Assembly: GCA_016200085.1 (NCBI GenBank)
Contig: JACQFL010000004.1
Span: 1 to 64,000, forward strand
DNA length: 64,000 bases
From: Candidatus Rokuibacteriota bacterium
GTDB lineage: Bacteria > Methylomirabilota > Methylomirabilia > Rokubacteriales > CSP1-6
Direction: 5' to 3'
Under the pieces are notes generated by a model. It worked only from the letters and a program-made list of their open reading frames with translations, did not search any database and was not told the origin of the DNA. Both the position numbers and the translations under genes were made by a program. The number at the start of each line of letters is the position of its first letter. The first letter of the stretch is position 1. Positions 9,915-19,324 of this stretch are shown here, one piece after another.

Positions 9915-10334
9915 ATGCGCTGGGGCAAGCGTCGAGCCAAGGGTCACCACCGGCCCGCCGACCTCTCGGCCTTCATCGACGAAGGCTCCGAGATCGAGGG
10001 CACGTACGCCTTCCGCGGTACCGTCATGCTCAACGGGAAATTCCGCGGCGAGATCCAGACCTCCGACACGTTGATCGTCGGCGAGAAGGGCGTGATCAAC
10101 GCGTCAATCCGGGCGGGAGTCGTGTTGATCAGCGGCGAGGTGGTGGGCAACGTGATGGCCATCGACCGCGTGGAGCTGCGCGGCAGCGCGCGCCTGTTCG
10201 GCGACGTCGAGGCCCCCGTGGTCGTCATCGAGGAAGGCGTCATCTTCGAGGGCCACTGCCGGATGACGAAGCCCAAGCCGGCGGAGGCTGCTGCACCCGC
10301 GCGCGATCTCTCGGTCGTCTCGCTCAAGCGCTAG
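9915..10334 (+). CDS. Bactofilin family protein
   Basis: Small cytoskeletal beta-helix protein, 139 residues, which polymerises without nucleotide and helps organise cell envelope or polarity. The central part (residues about 18-110) is a series of short repeated strands (IEGTYAFRGTVMLNGKFRGEI, GEKGVINASI, SGEVVGNV, GSARLFGDV) as expected for the right-handed beta helix. A short basic N-terminus (MRWGKRRAKGHH) and a disordered Ala/Pro C-terminus flank it. I use the ATG at 9915; the longer track frame runs through the upstream PPOX gene. Confidence 0.9.
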   Translation: MRWGKRRAKGHHRPADLSAFIDEGSEIEGTYAFRGTVMLNGKFRGEIQTSDTLIVGEKGVINASIRAGVVLISGEVVGNVMAIDRVELRGSARLFGDVEAPVVVIEEGVIFEGHCRMTKPKPAEAAAPARDLSVVSLKR

Positions 10335-10379
10335 CCGACGCTACGACCCGCCCTCGCGTTCGCGAACGTCGGTCTTCCG

Positions 10380-10613
10380 ATGATCGCGATCTATCTGCCG
10401 ACCGCCTGGCTTGCCCTGATCGTGATCATCCTCGCCGAAGCTGGCTACGGCATACGGCGTCTCCCGCTGCCGGCGGGGCGATCCTTGCTCTCGCAGACGA
10501 TAGTGAATGGCGCCTCGACGCTTGTCGGCCTGCCGGTGACGTGGGTCGTGCTCGCCATCGTCGAGGGGCTCCTCGGTGAACCGGTTCACGATGTTCATGC
10601 TCCCGGTCAGTGA
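10380..10613 (+). CDS. Small membrane protein of unknown function
   Basis: 77-residue frame with two hydrophobic stretches, IYLPTAWLALIVIILAEAGYG (residues 3-24) and TLVGLPVTWVVLAIVEGLL (47-66), so probably two membrane helices with a short basic loop between them. No family recognised and no clear ribosome-binding site. It lies alone between the bactofilin and the convergent hut operon. Hydrophobicity pattern is the only support. Confidence 0.45.
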   Translation: MIAIYLPTAWLALIVIILAEAGYGIRRLPLPAGRSLLSQTIVNGASTLVGLPVTWVVLAIVEGLLGEPVHDVHAPGQ

Positions 10614-10703
10614 GCGCCTGGTTCGCCTGGTTGGCATCGTCTATTCGCTATTCACGGTCATTCACGGATCGCCGTGAGCGGCCTGGTCCAAGAAGTCGAC
10701 CGG

Positions 10704-12233
10704 TCAGCTGATAGGCCCGACCGCGTGTTCGACGGCGGCCAGCACGCTGCCGTCGTCCACCAGCGCCAGCGCGGCGTCGAGGTCGGATTTGAGCCAGCGG
10801 TCGGCGTCGAGGCGGGGGATGCGCGCGCGCACGGCGGCGCGGGCGGCCGCGCTCCCCCGCCCCGGCGCGAGCGGCGCGCGGAAGTCGAGGGCCTGGGCGG
10901 CGAGCAGCAGCTCGATGGCCACGACCTGGCGCGCGTGGCCGACGGCGGTGCGCGCCTTGAGGGCGGCGCCGGCGGCCATCGCGTTGTAGTCCTCCTGGAG
11001 CCCGGAGGCCGGGATCGAGTCCACGCTGGCGGGCACCGCCAGCCGCTTGCACTCCGCCACCAGCGCCGCAGCGACGTACTGGGCGATCATGTAGCCGGAG
11101 TGCACGCCGCCGTGCGGCGAGAGAAACGGCGGCAGCGCCTCGTTGGTCAGCGGGTTCACGAGGCGGTCGATGCGCCGCTCGCTGATGCCCGCGAGCTGGG
11201 CGAGCCCGATGGCGAGCGTGTCGAGCGCGACGCCGAGAGGCTCGCCGTGGAAGTTGCCGCCCGTCAGCACCGCGCCGTCACCGTCGGGGAAGACGAGCGG
11301 GTTGTCCGTCACGCTCGTCAGCTCGCTCTCGAGGATCGCGCGGGCGAAGCCGATCGCCGAACGCGCGGCGCCGTGGACCTGGGGCATGCAGCGCAGGCTG
11401 TAGGCGTCCTGCACGCGCGTGCAGTCGCGATGCGACGCGATGATCGCGCTGTCGGCGGTGAGCCGGCGCAGGTTGGCGGCGGAGGCTGCCTGCTCCGCGT
11501 GCGGCCTCAGCCGCTGGATGCGCTCGTCGAACGCGGCGTTGCTGCCCATGAGCGCCTCGAGCGACATGGCGCCGGCGACGTCGGCCAGCCGGGCCAGCCG
11601 CGCGGCGTCCGCGACGGCGAGGGCGCCGACGCCGGCCATGAGGTGCGTGCCATTGAGGAGCGCGAGGCCTTCCTTGGCCTCGAGCACGAGCGGCGCCACG
11701 CCCGCCCGCGCCAGCGCCTCCCGCGCGGGCCGGCGCGCCCCAGCCACCCACGCCTCGCCCTCGCCGATCAGACAGCCAGCCACGTGGGCGAGCGGTGCGA
11801 GGTCGCCGCTCGAGCCGAGCGAGCCGCGCTCGGGCACGACGGGATGCACGCCGGCGTTGAGGCAGGCCACGACCGCGGCCACGACCTCCGGCCGCACGCC
11901 CGACGCCCCCCGCGCCAGCGAGGCGGCGAGGAGCAGCATCATGGCGCGCACCTCGGCCTCGGGCAGGGGCGCGCCGACGCCGCCGGCGTGGCTCAGCACG
12001 AGGTTGCGCTGGAGCGCGGCGCGCGCGGCGGGCGGGATCACGACGTCCTTGAGCTTGCCCACGCCCGTGGTGATGCCGTAGATCGGCGCGTCGCTCCGCC
12101 CGAGCCGCTCGACGTAGGCGCGGCTCGCGCGCATGGCCTCGAGCGCGCGCGGGGCCAGCCGCACGGGCTCGGCCGCGCGGGCCACGGCTTCCACGGCCTC
12201 GAGGGTGAGCGGGCCGCCGTCTAGATCGACCAT
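10704..12233 (-). CDS. hutH: Histidine ammonia-lyase
   Basis: Deaminates histidine to urocanate, the first step of histidine degradation. 509 residues, the normal HutH length, starting at the ATG of MVDLDGGPLT. Family segments present: YGITTGVG near 52, the prosthetic-group loop GSLGSSGDLAPLAH near 138-150, SVTDNPLVF, and NFHGEPLGVALD. The MIO cofactor is normally made from Ala-Ser-Gly; here the triad reads Ser-Ser-Gly (141-143), which the family signature tolerates but is uncommon. The start overlaps the end of the upstream amidohydrolase by 13 bp, so it is the last gene of the hut operon. Confidence 0.94.
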   Translation of the reverse strand: MVDLDGGPLTLEAVEAVARAAEPVRLAPRALEAMRASRAYVERLGRSDAPIYGITTGVGKLKDVVIPPAARAALQRNLVLSHAGGVGAPLPEAEVRAMMLLLAASLARGASGVRPEVVAAVVACLNAGVHPVVPERGSLGSSGDLAPLAHVAGCLIGEGEAWVAGARRPAREALARAGVAPLVLEAKEGLALLNGTHLMAGVGALAVADAARLARLADVAGAMSLEALMGSNAAFDERIQRLRPHAEQAASAANLRRLTADSAIIASHRDCTRVQDAYSLRCMPQVHGAARSAIGFARAILESELTSVTDNPLVFPDGDGAVLTGGNFHGEPLGVALDTLAIGLAQLAGISERRIDRLVNPLTNEALPPFLSPHGGVHSGYMIAQYVAAALVAECKRLAVPASVDSIPASGLQEDYNAMAAGAALKARTAVGHARQVVAIELLLAAQALDFRAPLAPGRGSAAARAAVRARIPRLDADRWLKSDLDAALALVDDGSVLAAVEHAVGPIS

Positions 12234-13516
12234 CCCCGGGTGAGCTCCCGCACGCGCGCGAGCAGGTCGTCCTCGTCGACGGTCGCCAGCCGCCGGCCGG
12301 CGACGACGTGGCGGCCGTGGACCCAGACGTCGGTGATGGCGCGCGGCGACATCGCGTAGACCACGCTCTTCACGAGATCGGTGCGCGGGTGGAGCGAGGC
12401 GTCCTCCAGGTCGACGGCGACGAGATCGGCCAGGCGCCCCGCGGCGACGGCGCCGGCCTCGAGGCCGAGGATCCCCGCGCCGCCCGAGGTGCCGAGCGCG
12501 AACGCGGTGCCCGCGGAGAGCGCGGTGCCGTCGAGCAGGCGGACGCGCTGCAGGAGCGAGGTCATCCGCATCTCCTCGAAGACCGACAGCCGGTTGTTGG
12601 TGCAGCCGCCGTCGGTGCCGAGCCCGATCCTCACGCCCGCGCGGAGCATCTCGGGGACGCGGGTGACGCCGTCGCCGAGGAACATGTTGCTGCTCGGGCA
12701 GTACGCGAGCGCGGCGCCCCGCGCGCCCATGAGCGCGATCTCCTCGTCGTCGAGCCACACGCAGTGCACGCCGATCGTGCGCGGGCCCAGCACCCCGAGG
12801 CGCTCGAGGTAGCGGATCGGGGTCGCGCCGTGCTCGCGCAGGGTGTGCTCGCCCTCGTACCGTCCTTCCGCCACGTGGATGTGGAAGGGCGTGCCGGCGG
12901 CCTCCGCGACCTCGAAGCCCGCGCGGATCATGGCCGGCGAGGCCCCGTGCGGGCTGTGCGGCGCGGGCTGCACGCTGACGGTGGCGTCGCCCCGGTAGCT
13001 CTCGACGAGCTCGCGCGTGCGGCGGGCGGCGTCGGGCGGCGTCTCGCGATAGCGCCCCGGCGCGCCTTCCCAGTCGTACATGGTCCGGGCCAGCACGAGC
13101 CGGATCCCGATCTCGTGCGCGGCCGCGATCACCGCCTCGGCGTTCTCGTTGCCGGCGTCGGTCAGGTAGAAGAAGTCGACGCAGGTGGTGGCGCCGTGCA
13201 GCAGCATCTCCGCGAAGGCGAACTGCGCCCCCAGCGCGATGCCCTTGCGGTCCAGCCGCGTGGAGAAGGGATAGAGCACGCGATCGCGCCAGCCCATGAA
13301 GTCGAGGTCGTCGCCGAGCCCGCGCAGCAGCGACTGGAAGGTGTGGCAGTGGGCGTTCACCGTGCCGGGCAGGAGCGCCCGGCCGGCGAGCGCGACGTCG
13401 CCGGCCCGCGCCGCCCCCGCCGGCTCGACGGCCACGATGCGGCCCCCGGCGAGGTCCACGGCGTGGGCGGCGCGCCAGCCGCCGGGCGTGAGCACGAGGT
13501 CCGGCACGAGCCTCAT
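12221..13516 (-). CDS. Amidohydrolase, probable formimidoylglutamate deiminase-type (hutF-like)
   Basis: Metal-dependent deaminase of the amidohydrolase superfamily, 431 residues. NAHCHTFQ near 54 gives the two metal histidines, HIHVAEG and GVHCVWL supply later ones, and GLGTDGG the catalytic aspartate. Its place between hutI and hutH suggests it converts formimidoylglutamate, as HutF does. The sequence style (PGTVNAHCH, CPSSNMFLGDG) also fits adenosylhomocysteine/guanine-type deaminases, so the substrate is inferred from context only. No HutG or HutE is seen nearby. Overlaps its neighbours by 4 bp (hutI) and 13 bp (hutH). Confidence 0.85.
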   Translation of the reverse strand: MRLVPDLVLTPGGWRAAHAVDLAGGRIVAVEPAGAARAGDVALAGRALLPGTVNAHCHTFQSLLRGLGDDLDFMGWRDRVLYPFSTRLDRKGIALGAQFAFAEMLLHGATTCVDFFYLTDAGNENAEAVIAAAHEIGIRLVLARTMYDWEGAPGRYRETPPDAARRTRELVESYRGDATVSVQPAPHSPHGASPAMIRAGFEVAEAAGTPFHIHVAEGRYEGEHTLREHGATPIRYLERLGVLGPRTIGVHCVWLDDEEIALMGARGAALAYCPSSNMFLGDGVTRVPEMLRAGVRIGLGTDGGCTNNRLSVFEEMRMTSLLQRVRLLDGTALSAGTAFALGTSGGAGILGLEAGAVAAGRLADLVAVDLEDASLHPRTDLVKSVVYAMSPRAITDVWVHGRHVVAGRRLATVDEDDLLARVRELTRGWSI

Positions 13517-14772
13517 CGCGAGACCACCAGCCAGCCGCGCTTGAGCACGCGGCTCACGTGGTTCACCCCGTAGACGTACGAGAGATGGCGCCAGTTGGGG
13601 ACGTCGGCGAGCAGCATGTCGCACCACGCGCCCGGCCGCAGCGATCCGACCTCCCCTTCGAGCCCCATGGCGTGGGCGGCGTTCAGGGTGACGCCCAGCA
13701 AGGCCTCCTCGGGCGACATCTTCATCTGGCTGACCGCCATCGTCATCACGAGCTGCAGGTTGCAGCCCATCGACGAGCCCGGGTTGAAGTCGGAGGCGAG
13801 CGCCACGCGCGCGCCGGTCTCGAGGAAGGCGCGCGCGGGCGCGTACGGCAGGCCGAGGAAGAAGGCCGTGCCCGGCAGCAGCGCGGCGGTCACCCCGGCC
13901 TCCTTCATCCGGGCCACGCCCTCGGGCCGCGCCCGGAGGAGGTGATCGGCGGAGAGCGCGCCGATCTCCGCGGCCAGCTCGGCCCCGCCCAGGGTGACGA
14001 ACTCGTCGGCGTGGAACTTCGCCCGGAGCCCCCGCTGCGCGCCCGCCTCGAGGATTCGCCGCGCCTGGGCGACGGAGAAGACGCCCTCCTCGCAGAACAC
14101 GTCGACGTAGCGCGCGAGCCGCCGCTCGGCCACGGCGGGCAGCATCTCGTCGACCACGAGGTCGACGTAGGCGTCCGGGCGGCCCTTGAACTCGGGCGGG
14201 ATCTCGTGGGCGCCGCAGAAGGTCGCGTGCACCTCGACGGGCTGCAGCTCCCCGAGCCGCCGGATCGCCTCGAGCATCTTGAGCTCGTCGGCGGTGGTGA
14301 GGCCATAGCCCGACTTGATCTCGACCGTGGTCGTCCCGTGGCGCAGCAGGGTGGCCAGCCGCGGCAGCGCGAGCTCGACGAGCTCGTCCACGCTGGCGGC
14401 GCGGGTGGCGCGCACGGTGGAGAGGATCCCGCCGCCCGCCGCGGCAATCTCCTGGTACGACGCCCCGGGCGCGCGCAGCGCGTACTCGTGCTCGCGCGAG
14501 CCCGCGTGGACGAGGTGGGTGTGGGAGTCCACGAATCCCGGCAGCCCGACGCGCCCGTGGGCGTCGAGCTGCCGCGCCGCCGGCGGGATGCCGACGGCGC
14601 TCGCGAGCCGCGACTGGGGCCCGACCCACACCACGCGCCCGGCCGCGGCGGCCATCGCCGCCTCCGGAATCACGCCGAGGAGTCCGTCGCCGAGCGCCGG
14701 CTCGCAGGTGACCAGCTCGCGCAGGCCCGTGACCACGAGGTCGACGCCGGCGGGATCGCCGGGTACGCTCAT
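13513..14772 (-). CDS. hutI: Imidazolonepropionase
   Basis: Hydrolyses imidazolonepropionate to formimidoylglutamate, the third step of histidine degradation. 419 residues. Metal-binding [11 protein letters not shown] near 80, the SGYGLTT and [14 protein letters not shown] segments, KFHADEF, and ASDFNPGS with the catalytic aspartate are all typical. The ATG at 14772 overlaps the hutU stop by 4 bp (ATGA), indicating translational coupling. Confidence 0.94.
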   Translation of the reverse strand: MSVPGDPAGVDLVVTGLRELVTCEPALGDGLLGVIPEAAMAAAAGRVVWVGPQSRLASAVGIPPAARQLDAHGRVGLPGFVDSHTHLVHAGSREHEYALRAPGASYQEIAAAGGGILSTVRATRAASVDELVELALPRLATLLRHGTTTVEIKSGYGLTTADELKMLEAIRRLGELQPVEVHATFCGAHEIPPEFKGRPDAYVDLVVDEMLPAVAERRLARYVDVFCEEGVFSVAQARRILEAGAQRGLRAKFHADEFVTLGGAELAAEIGALSADHLLRARPEGVARMKEAGVTAALLPGTAFFLGLPYAPARAFLETGARVALASDFNPGSSMGCNLQLVMTMAVSQMKMSPEEALLGVTLNAAHAMGLEGEVGSLRPGAWCDMLLADVPNWRHLSYVYGVNHVSRVLKRGWLVVSR

Positions 14773-16436
14773 GAGGTGATGCCGGGCAGATCCAGGCGGT
14801 GGCGGCGCGCGGCCTCGATCGCCTCGGGATAGCCCGCATCCGCGTGACGCATGATCCCGGTGCCCGGGTCGGTCGAGAGCACGCGCGCGAGGCGTCGCGC
14901 GGCGTCGGGCGTGCCGTCGGCGACCACCACCATGCCGGCGTGGAGCGAGTAGCCGATGCCCACGCCGCCGCCGTGATGCACGCTCACCCACGTCGCGCCC
15001 GCCGCCGTGTTCAGCAGCGCGTTGAGCACGGGCCAGTCGGCGATGGCGTCGGAGCCGTCGCGCATGGACTCCGTCTCGCGGTTGGGCGAGGCGACGGAGC
15101 CCGAGTCGAGGTGGTCGCGCCCGATCACGATCGGCGCCTTGACCCGGCCCGTGGCCACGAGGTCGTTGAAGATGGCGCCGGCCTTGGCGCGCGCACCGTA
15201 GCCGAGCCAGCAGATGCGCGCGGGGAGGCCCTGGAAGCGCACGCGCTCCTGGGCCAGACGCAGCCAGCGCACGAGGCGCTCGTCCTCGGCGAAGGCCTCC
15301 ATCAGCGCGCGATCGGTCACGTAGATGTCCTCGGGCTCGCCGGAGAGCGCGACCCAGCGGAAGGGCCCGTTGCCCTCGCAAAACAGCGGGCGGATGAACG
15401 CGGGCACGAAGCCGGGATAGGAGAAGTCGCCGACCCCGGCCTCCCCGGCCTCGTGACGGATGTTGTTGCCGTAGTCGAAGAGCACCGCACCCTGCCGCTG
15501 GAATTCGAGCATCGCACGCATGTGCGCCGCCACCGACTCGCGGGCGCGGCGCAGGTACTCCTTCGGGTCGCGGGCGCGCAGGACGGCCGCCTCGGCCGGA
15601 GTCAGAGGCGCGGGGATGTATCCGTTGATCATGTCGTGGGCCGAGGTCTGGTCGGTCACCACGTCGAAGTGCGCCCCGCGCGCGGCGAGCGCCGGATGCA
15701 CCTCGGCGGCGTTGCCGTGCAGCGCGATCGAGAGCGGCCGCCGCGCCCGCCGCGCCTCCTCGGCCCACGCCAGCGCCTCGTCGATGGAGCGCGTGGCGCG
15801 GTCCACGTACGACAGGCGCAGCCGCCGCTCGATGCGCTCGTCGTCGACCTCCACGATGATGGCCACGCCCTCGTTCATCGTGATGGCGAGCGGCTGGGCG
15901 CCGCCCATGCCGCCGAGCCCCGCGGTGAGCACGAGCCGGCCCGCGAGCGAGCCGCCGAAGTGCTTCTGCGCGCAGGCGGCGAAGGTCTCGTACGTGCCCT
16001 GGAGGATCCCCTGGGTACCGATGTAGATCCACGAGCCCGCGGTCATCTGGCCGTACATCGTCAGCCCCATCGCCTCGTAGCGCCGGAAATGCTCCCAGTC
16101 GCCCCACGCGGGCACGAGCAGCGCGTTGGCGATGAGCACCCGCGGGGCCTCGGGATGGGTGTCAAAAACCCCGACAGGCTTGCCGGACTGCACGAGCAGG
16201 GTCTGGTCCGCCCGCAACCGCTGCAGCGTCGCCACGATGCGGTCATACGCCTGCCACGAGCGAGCCGCCTTCCCCGTCCCGCCGTAGACGACGAGGTCCT
16301 CCCAGCGCTCGGCGACGTCGGGATCCAGGTTGTTCATCAGCATCCGCATCGCCGCTTCTTGCGGCCAGCCGAGGCAGGAGCGCGCGGCGCCGCGCGGGGC
16401 GCGGACGGGCTCGCGGGGCCGCAGCGGATCGCTCAT
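14769..16436 (-). CDS. hutU: Urocanate hydratase
   Basis: Converts urocanate to imidazolonepropionate with NAD+ as electrophilic cofactor. 555 residues, full length. Recognised by NNLDPDVAE near the N-terminus, [10 protein letters not shown], the glycine-rich [12 protein letters not shown] (NAD site), [14 protein letters not shown], and the C-terminal [13 protein letters not shown]. First gene of the minus-strand hut operon; a GGGAGGCGTC ribosome-binding region precedes the ATG. No hutC-type repressor gene is adjacent. Confidence 0.96.
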   Translation of the reverse strand: MSDPLRPREPVRAPRGAARSCLGWPQEAAMRMLMNNLDPDVAERWEDLVVYGGTGKAARSWQAYDRIVATLQRLRADQTLLVQSGKPVGVFDTHPEAPRVLIANALLVPAWGDWEHFRRYEAMGLTMYGQMTAGSWIYIGTQGILQGTYETFAACAQKHFGGSLAGRLVLTAGLGGMGGAQPLAITMNEGVAIIVEVDDERIERRLRLSYVDRATRSIDEALAWAEEARRARRPLSIALHGNAAEVHPALAARGAHFDVVTDQTSAHDMINGYIPAPLTPAEAAVLRARDPKEYLRRARESVAAHMRAMLEFQRQGAVLFDYGNNIRHEAGEAGVGDFSYPGFVPAFIRPLFCEGNGPFRWVALSGEPEDIYVTDRALMEAFAEDERLVRWLRLAQERVRFQGLPARICWLGYGARAKAGAIFNDLVATGRVKAPIVIGRDHLDSGSVASPNRETESMRDGSDAIADWPVLNALLNTAAGATWVSVHHGGGVGIGYSLHAGMVVVADGTPDAARRLARVLSTDPGTGIMRHADAGYPEAIEAARRHRLDLPGITS

Positions 16437-16502
16437 GACGCCTCCCGGCGCGGGACGGTGAGTGCCCGGTTTTCTGGAGTCACTCTACCCCACATTTTCG
16501 GC

Positions 16503-16530
16503 TTGCACGCTGAGCGCAGACGGGCATAAT
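16503..16530 (+). promoter_or_regulatory. Promoter of the secreted protein gene
   Basis: TTGCAC and CATAAT separated by 16 bp, about 37 bp upstream of the ATG at 16568, which has a strong AAGGAGGAA ribosome-binding site. The interval 16437-16567 therefore holds the divergent control regions of hutU and this gene. Confidence 0.55.
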
Positions 16531-16567
16531 CGTCCGGAAGCTTTCCCGCCCTGCCAAGGAGGAACCA

Positions 16568-17062
16568 ATGACCGTCACGCGCCACTGGCCGCTTGTCCTC
16601 GCCGTGCTCCTCGCGCTCGTCACGCCCCCGCTGGCGCGGGCGACCACGACGCCGCCGATCTCCGGCAACGTCCTGGGCATCGTCATCTGCCAGCCGCCGC
16701 AGTGTCCGGGGCAGGCGTTCGCGGGATCGTTCGTGGGCACCATCGACACCAGTGCGGTGACCACGGCCTTCGGGGTGTCGATCCGGTATGACCACCTCCC
16801 CACCCTGAGTGATCCGCCGATGCCGATCGCGGCCGGAGGCTGGATCATCCATCCGGCGGTCTCGGCGCCGAGCTATGGCGGGTCGGTCACGAACGGCACG
16901 ATCACGGCGATCGGGATCCATGGCCAGCCGACCAACACGTACATGGTCAGCGCCACCTTCGTGTTGACGCCCGGCGGCGTCTCCGCCGGCACCCTGACGT
17001 TCTCGGGGATCCTGAACGCCAACGCGATCCCGCCCAGCATGATCGGGTCGCTCAGCCAGTAG
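16568..17062 (+). CDS. Secreted protein of unknown function
   Basis: 164 residues. A clear Sec signal peptide (basic MTVTRH, hydrophobic WPLVLAVLLALVTPPLA, cleavage after ARA) is followed by a Gly/Thr/Ser/Ile-rich beta-strand-like domain with a single close cysteine pair (ICQPPQCPG). Strong ribosome-binding site and its own promoter. I do not recognise the family; the composition suggests an extracellular beta-sandwich or a domain resembling PEP-CTERM-type secreted proteins, but no sorting tail is present. Confidence 0.75.
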   Translation: MTVTRHWPLVLAVLLALVTPPLARATTTPPISGNVLGIVICQPPQCPGQAFAGSFVGTIDTSAVTTAFGVSIRYDHLPTLSDPPMPIAAGGWIIHPAVSAPSYGGSVTNGTITAIGIHGQPTNTYMVSATFVLTPGGVSAGTLTFSGILNANAIPPSMIGSLSQ

Positions 17063-17376
17063 CGGCTTCGAGCTGCATGGCGCGGATGGATTCCTCGCGG
17101 ATCTCTTCGGTCAGCCGCGCCGTGCAGGCCGCGAACTCCGGAGCGGTCTTCATCGTGTAGCGGCGACGGTGCGGCAGGTGGGCCAGCGAAGAACAGCGCG
17201 CGCGCACGAGCCCACCGTACGTTCCACGGCGACGACGGCGCGGCGCTTCTGCATGGTGGGTTCCTCCGGGGCGGATTATACTCGCGGCCGGTGGACGCAC
17301 CGACCGACCCGCAGCGAGGTGACGGCCCCGTCATGATCCCCACCCGCGTCGCGCGCGGGCGCGCCGTCGTGATCCC
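17063..17376. other. Intergenic stretch with no convincing gene
   Basis: About 310 bp before kdsB. A minus-strand frame (17052-17300) ends in a plausible soluble segment (MKTAPEFAACTARLTEEIREE), but its upstream part is arginine-rich low-complexity sequence and there is no good start or ribosome-binding site. A short plus-strand frame ends inside the kdsB start. Neither is called. Confidence 0.4.
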
Positions 17377-18111
17377 GTGGCGCTGACCGTCCTCGGCGTG
17401 ATTCCCGCCCGGCTGGCCTCCTCGCGGCTGCCGCGCAAGGTCCTGCGCGAGATCGCGGGCAAGCCGATGGTCGTCCACGTCTACGAGCGGGCGCAGGCGG
17501 CGCGGCGCCTCACCGACCTCCTCGTCGCCACCGACTCCGACGAGGTCATCGACGTCTGCCGCAGCCACCACGTCCCCGCGGTGATGACCTCGCCCGATCA
17601 CCCCTCGGGCACGGACCGCGTGTGGGAGGTCGCGCAGGGCCGCGTGGCCGACATCTACGTGGGCATCCAGGGCGACGAGCCGCTGCTCACTCCTGGCCAC
17701 ATCGACCTGCTCGTGACGCCCTTCATCCGGCGGCCCGAGACCCAGGTGACCACGCTCAAGATCCGCGCGACGCCCGAGGAGGTCGCGAGCCCCCACAGCC
17801 CCAAGGTCGTCTGCGACGCCCTCGGGCAGGCCCTGTATTTCTCGCGGCACCCCATCCCGTTCGATCGCGACGGCCGCGGCGTCGTGCACTACAAGCACAT
17901 CGGTCTGTACGCCTACCACCGGCACGCGCTCGACGCCTTCCATCGGATGCCGCCCTCGACGCTCGAGCTGACGGAGGGCCTGGAGCAGCTGCGCTTCCTG
18001 GAGCACGGCATCCCCATCGTGGTCTCGGAGACCACCGAGGCGCAGATCGGTGTCGACACCGAGGAGGACCTCAGAGCCGTCGAAGCCCTGCTCGCGCGCC
18101 GCTCGTCGTGA
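17377..18111 (+). CDS. kdsB: 3-deoxy-manno-octulosonate cytidylyltransferase
   Basis: Activates Kdo as CMP-Kdo for lipopolysaccharide inner-core synthesis, so its presence implies a Gram-negative outer membrane. 244 residues, GTG start. The nucleotide-binding N-terminus IPARLASSRLPRKVL, the ATDSDEVIDVC segment, SGTDRVWEV, and the metal-binding GIQGDEPL are all present, followed by HIGLYAYHR and a C-terminal LTEGLEQLR typical of KdsB. Its TGA overlaps the GTG of the downstream MFS gene by two bases. Confidence 0.95.
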   Translation: MALTVLGVIPARLASSRLPRKVLREIAGKPMVVHVYERAQAARRLTDLLVATDSDEVIDVCRSHHVPAVMTSPDHPSGTDRVWEVAQGRVADIYVGIQGDEPLLTPGHIDLLVTPFIRRPETQVTTLKIRATPEEVASPHSPKVVCDALGQALYFSRHPIPFDRDGRGVVHYKHIGLYAYHRHALDAFHRMPPSTLELTEGLEQLRFLEHGIPIVVSETTEAQIGVDTEEDLRAVEALLARRSS

Positions 18112-19316
18112 CGTCCCGGCCCGCCCTCGGGCCGTGGGGGATCGTGACCCTCATCCTGCTCGCCCAGACGGCGGCGTGCGTCGGGCCGCTCGGCATCCCG
18201 GCCATCGCCTCGCTGATCCGCGCCGACCTCGGGCTCACGCTGACCCAGGCCGGCTCCTTCCTCTCCGCCTACTACATCGGGCCCATCGTGATGTCGGTGC
18301 CCGCGGGCACGCTCGCCGACACCTGGGGCGTGGCGCGCACGCTGATCCTCGGCCAGGTCGTGATCGCGGGCGGGCTCCTCGCCGCGAGCGCGGCCGGCTC
18401 CTACCCGATGGTGATCGCGCTCCTGATCGTCGCCGGCCTCGGCTACGGGATGCTCAACCCGACGTCGACCAAGGCCGCGATGGGCTGGTTTCCGCCGCGC
18501 CAGCGCGCCACCGTCGTGGGGATCAAGCAGATCGGGCTGCCTGCGGGCGGGGTCATCGGCGCCGCGCTGTTGCCGGCGCTCGCCCTCGCCGTCGGCTGGC
18601 GGCTCGCGGTGGCCGCCTCGGCGGCGCTCATCCTCGTGATGATCGTCGCGTCGGTGATCCTCTACCGCGATCCGCCCGGCGAGATCCTCGCGCGGCCGCC
18701 GGGCGCGAAGAGTCCGCTGCGGACCGTGCTGGCGATGCGCGATCCCTGGCTGGTAGGCCTCGCGTCCCTCGTCTTCGCCGCCATGCAGACGGTCTGGATG
18801 GCCTTCCTCGTCCTTTATCTGGAGGCCGTCGTCGGCCTGCCGCTGCTCGTGGCCAGCGCCTACCTCGCGCTGGCCCAGCTCGCCGGCGCGATGGGACGGA
18901 TCGTCTTCGGCCTCCTTTCCGACCGGGTGTTCGCGGGCGACCGCCGCTTGCCGCTGCTCATCGCGGGCGCGGGCAGCACGCTCTGCTCGATCGCGATGGC
19001 GTTCACGGGCCCCGGCGCCTCCGCGGCGTGGCTCGTGCCGCTCGTCTTCGTCTTCGGTCTGGTCGGCATCGGCTGGAACGGCGTGCACCACACGCTGATG
19101 GCCGAGCTCGCCGGTCCGGCTGCGGCGGGCACGGCGGTGGGGCTCGGGCTGGCGCTCTCGTCGATCGGCGTCACCGCGGGGCCGCCGCTCTTCGGGCGCT
19201 CCGTCGAGCTGATGGGCGGGCTCTACCGGCCGGCGTGGCTCGGCCTGGCCGGCGTGATGGTGCTGGCCATGCTGGTGCTCCTGGCGATCCGCGAGCGGCG
19301 CGGCATGGTATCGTAA
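18108..19316 (+). CDS. MFS transporter
   Basis: Major facilitator carrier of 402 residues, starting at the GTG that overlaps the kdsB stop. About twelve hydrophobic segments; the cytoplasmic loop after helix 2 reads GTLADTWGVARTL, a form of the family's loop 2-3 motif, and its counterpart LLSDRVFAGDRR occurs after helix 8. Resembles cyanate/glyoxylate-type carriers in general shape but the substrate cannot be assigned. Followed 8 bp later by a second, distinct MFS gene. Confidence 0.88.
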   Translation: MTSRPALGPWGIVTLILLAQTAACVGPLGIPAIASLIRADLGLTLTQAGSFLSAYYIGPIVMSVPAGTLADTWGVARTLILGQVVIAGGLLAASAAGSYPMVIALLIVAGLGYGMLNPTSTKAAMGWFPPRQRATVVGIKQIGLPAGGVIGAALLPALALAVGWRLAVAASAALILVMIVASVILYRDPPGEILARPPGAKSPLRTVLAMRDPWLVGLASLVFAAMQTVWMAFLVLYLEAVVGLPLLVASAYLALAQLAGAMGRIVFGLLSDRVFAGDRRLPLLIAGAGSTLCSIAMAFTGPGASAAWLVPLVFVFGLVGIGWNGVHHTLMAELAGPAAAGTAVGLGLALSSIGVTAGPPLFGRSVELMGGLYRPAWLGLAGVMVLAMLVLLAIRERRGMVS

Positions 19317-19324
19317 TCGGCGCG

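Noticed and set aside
10674-12224. 516-codon plus-strand frame opposite hutH
   Set aside because: Shadow of hutH; no ribosome-binding site or recognisable domain.
17052-17300. 82-codon minus-strand frame before kdsB
   Set aside because: The C-terminal third looks protein-like but the start is poor, the N-terminal half is low-complexity, and the frame overlaps the end of the secreted protein gene.
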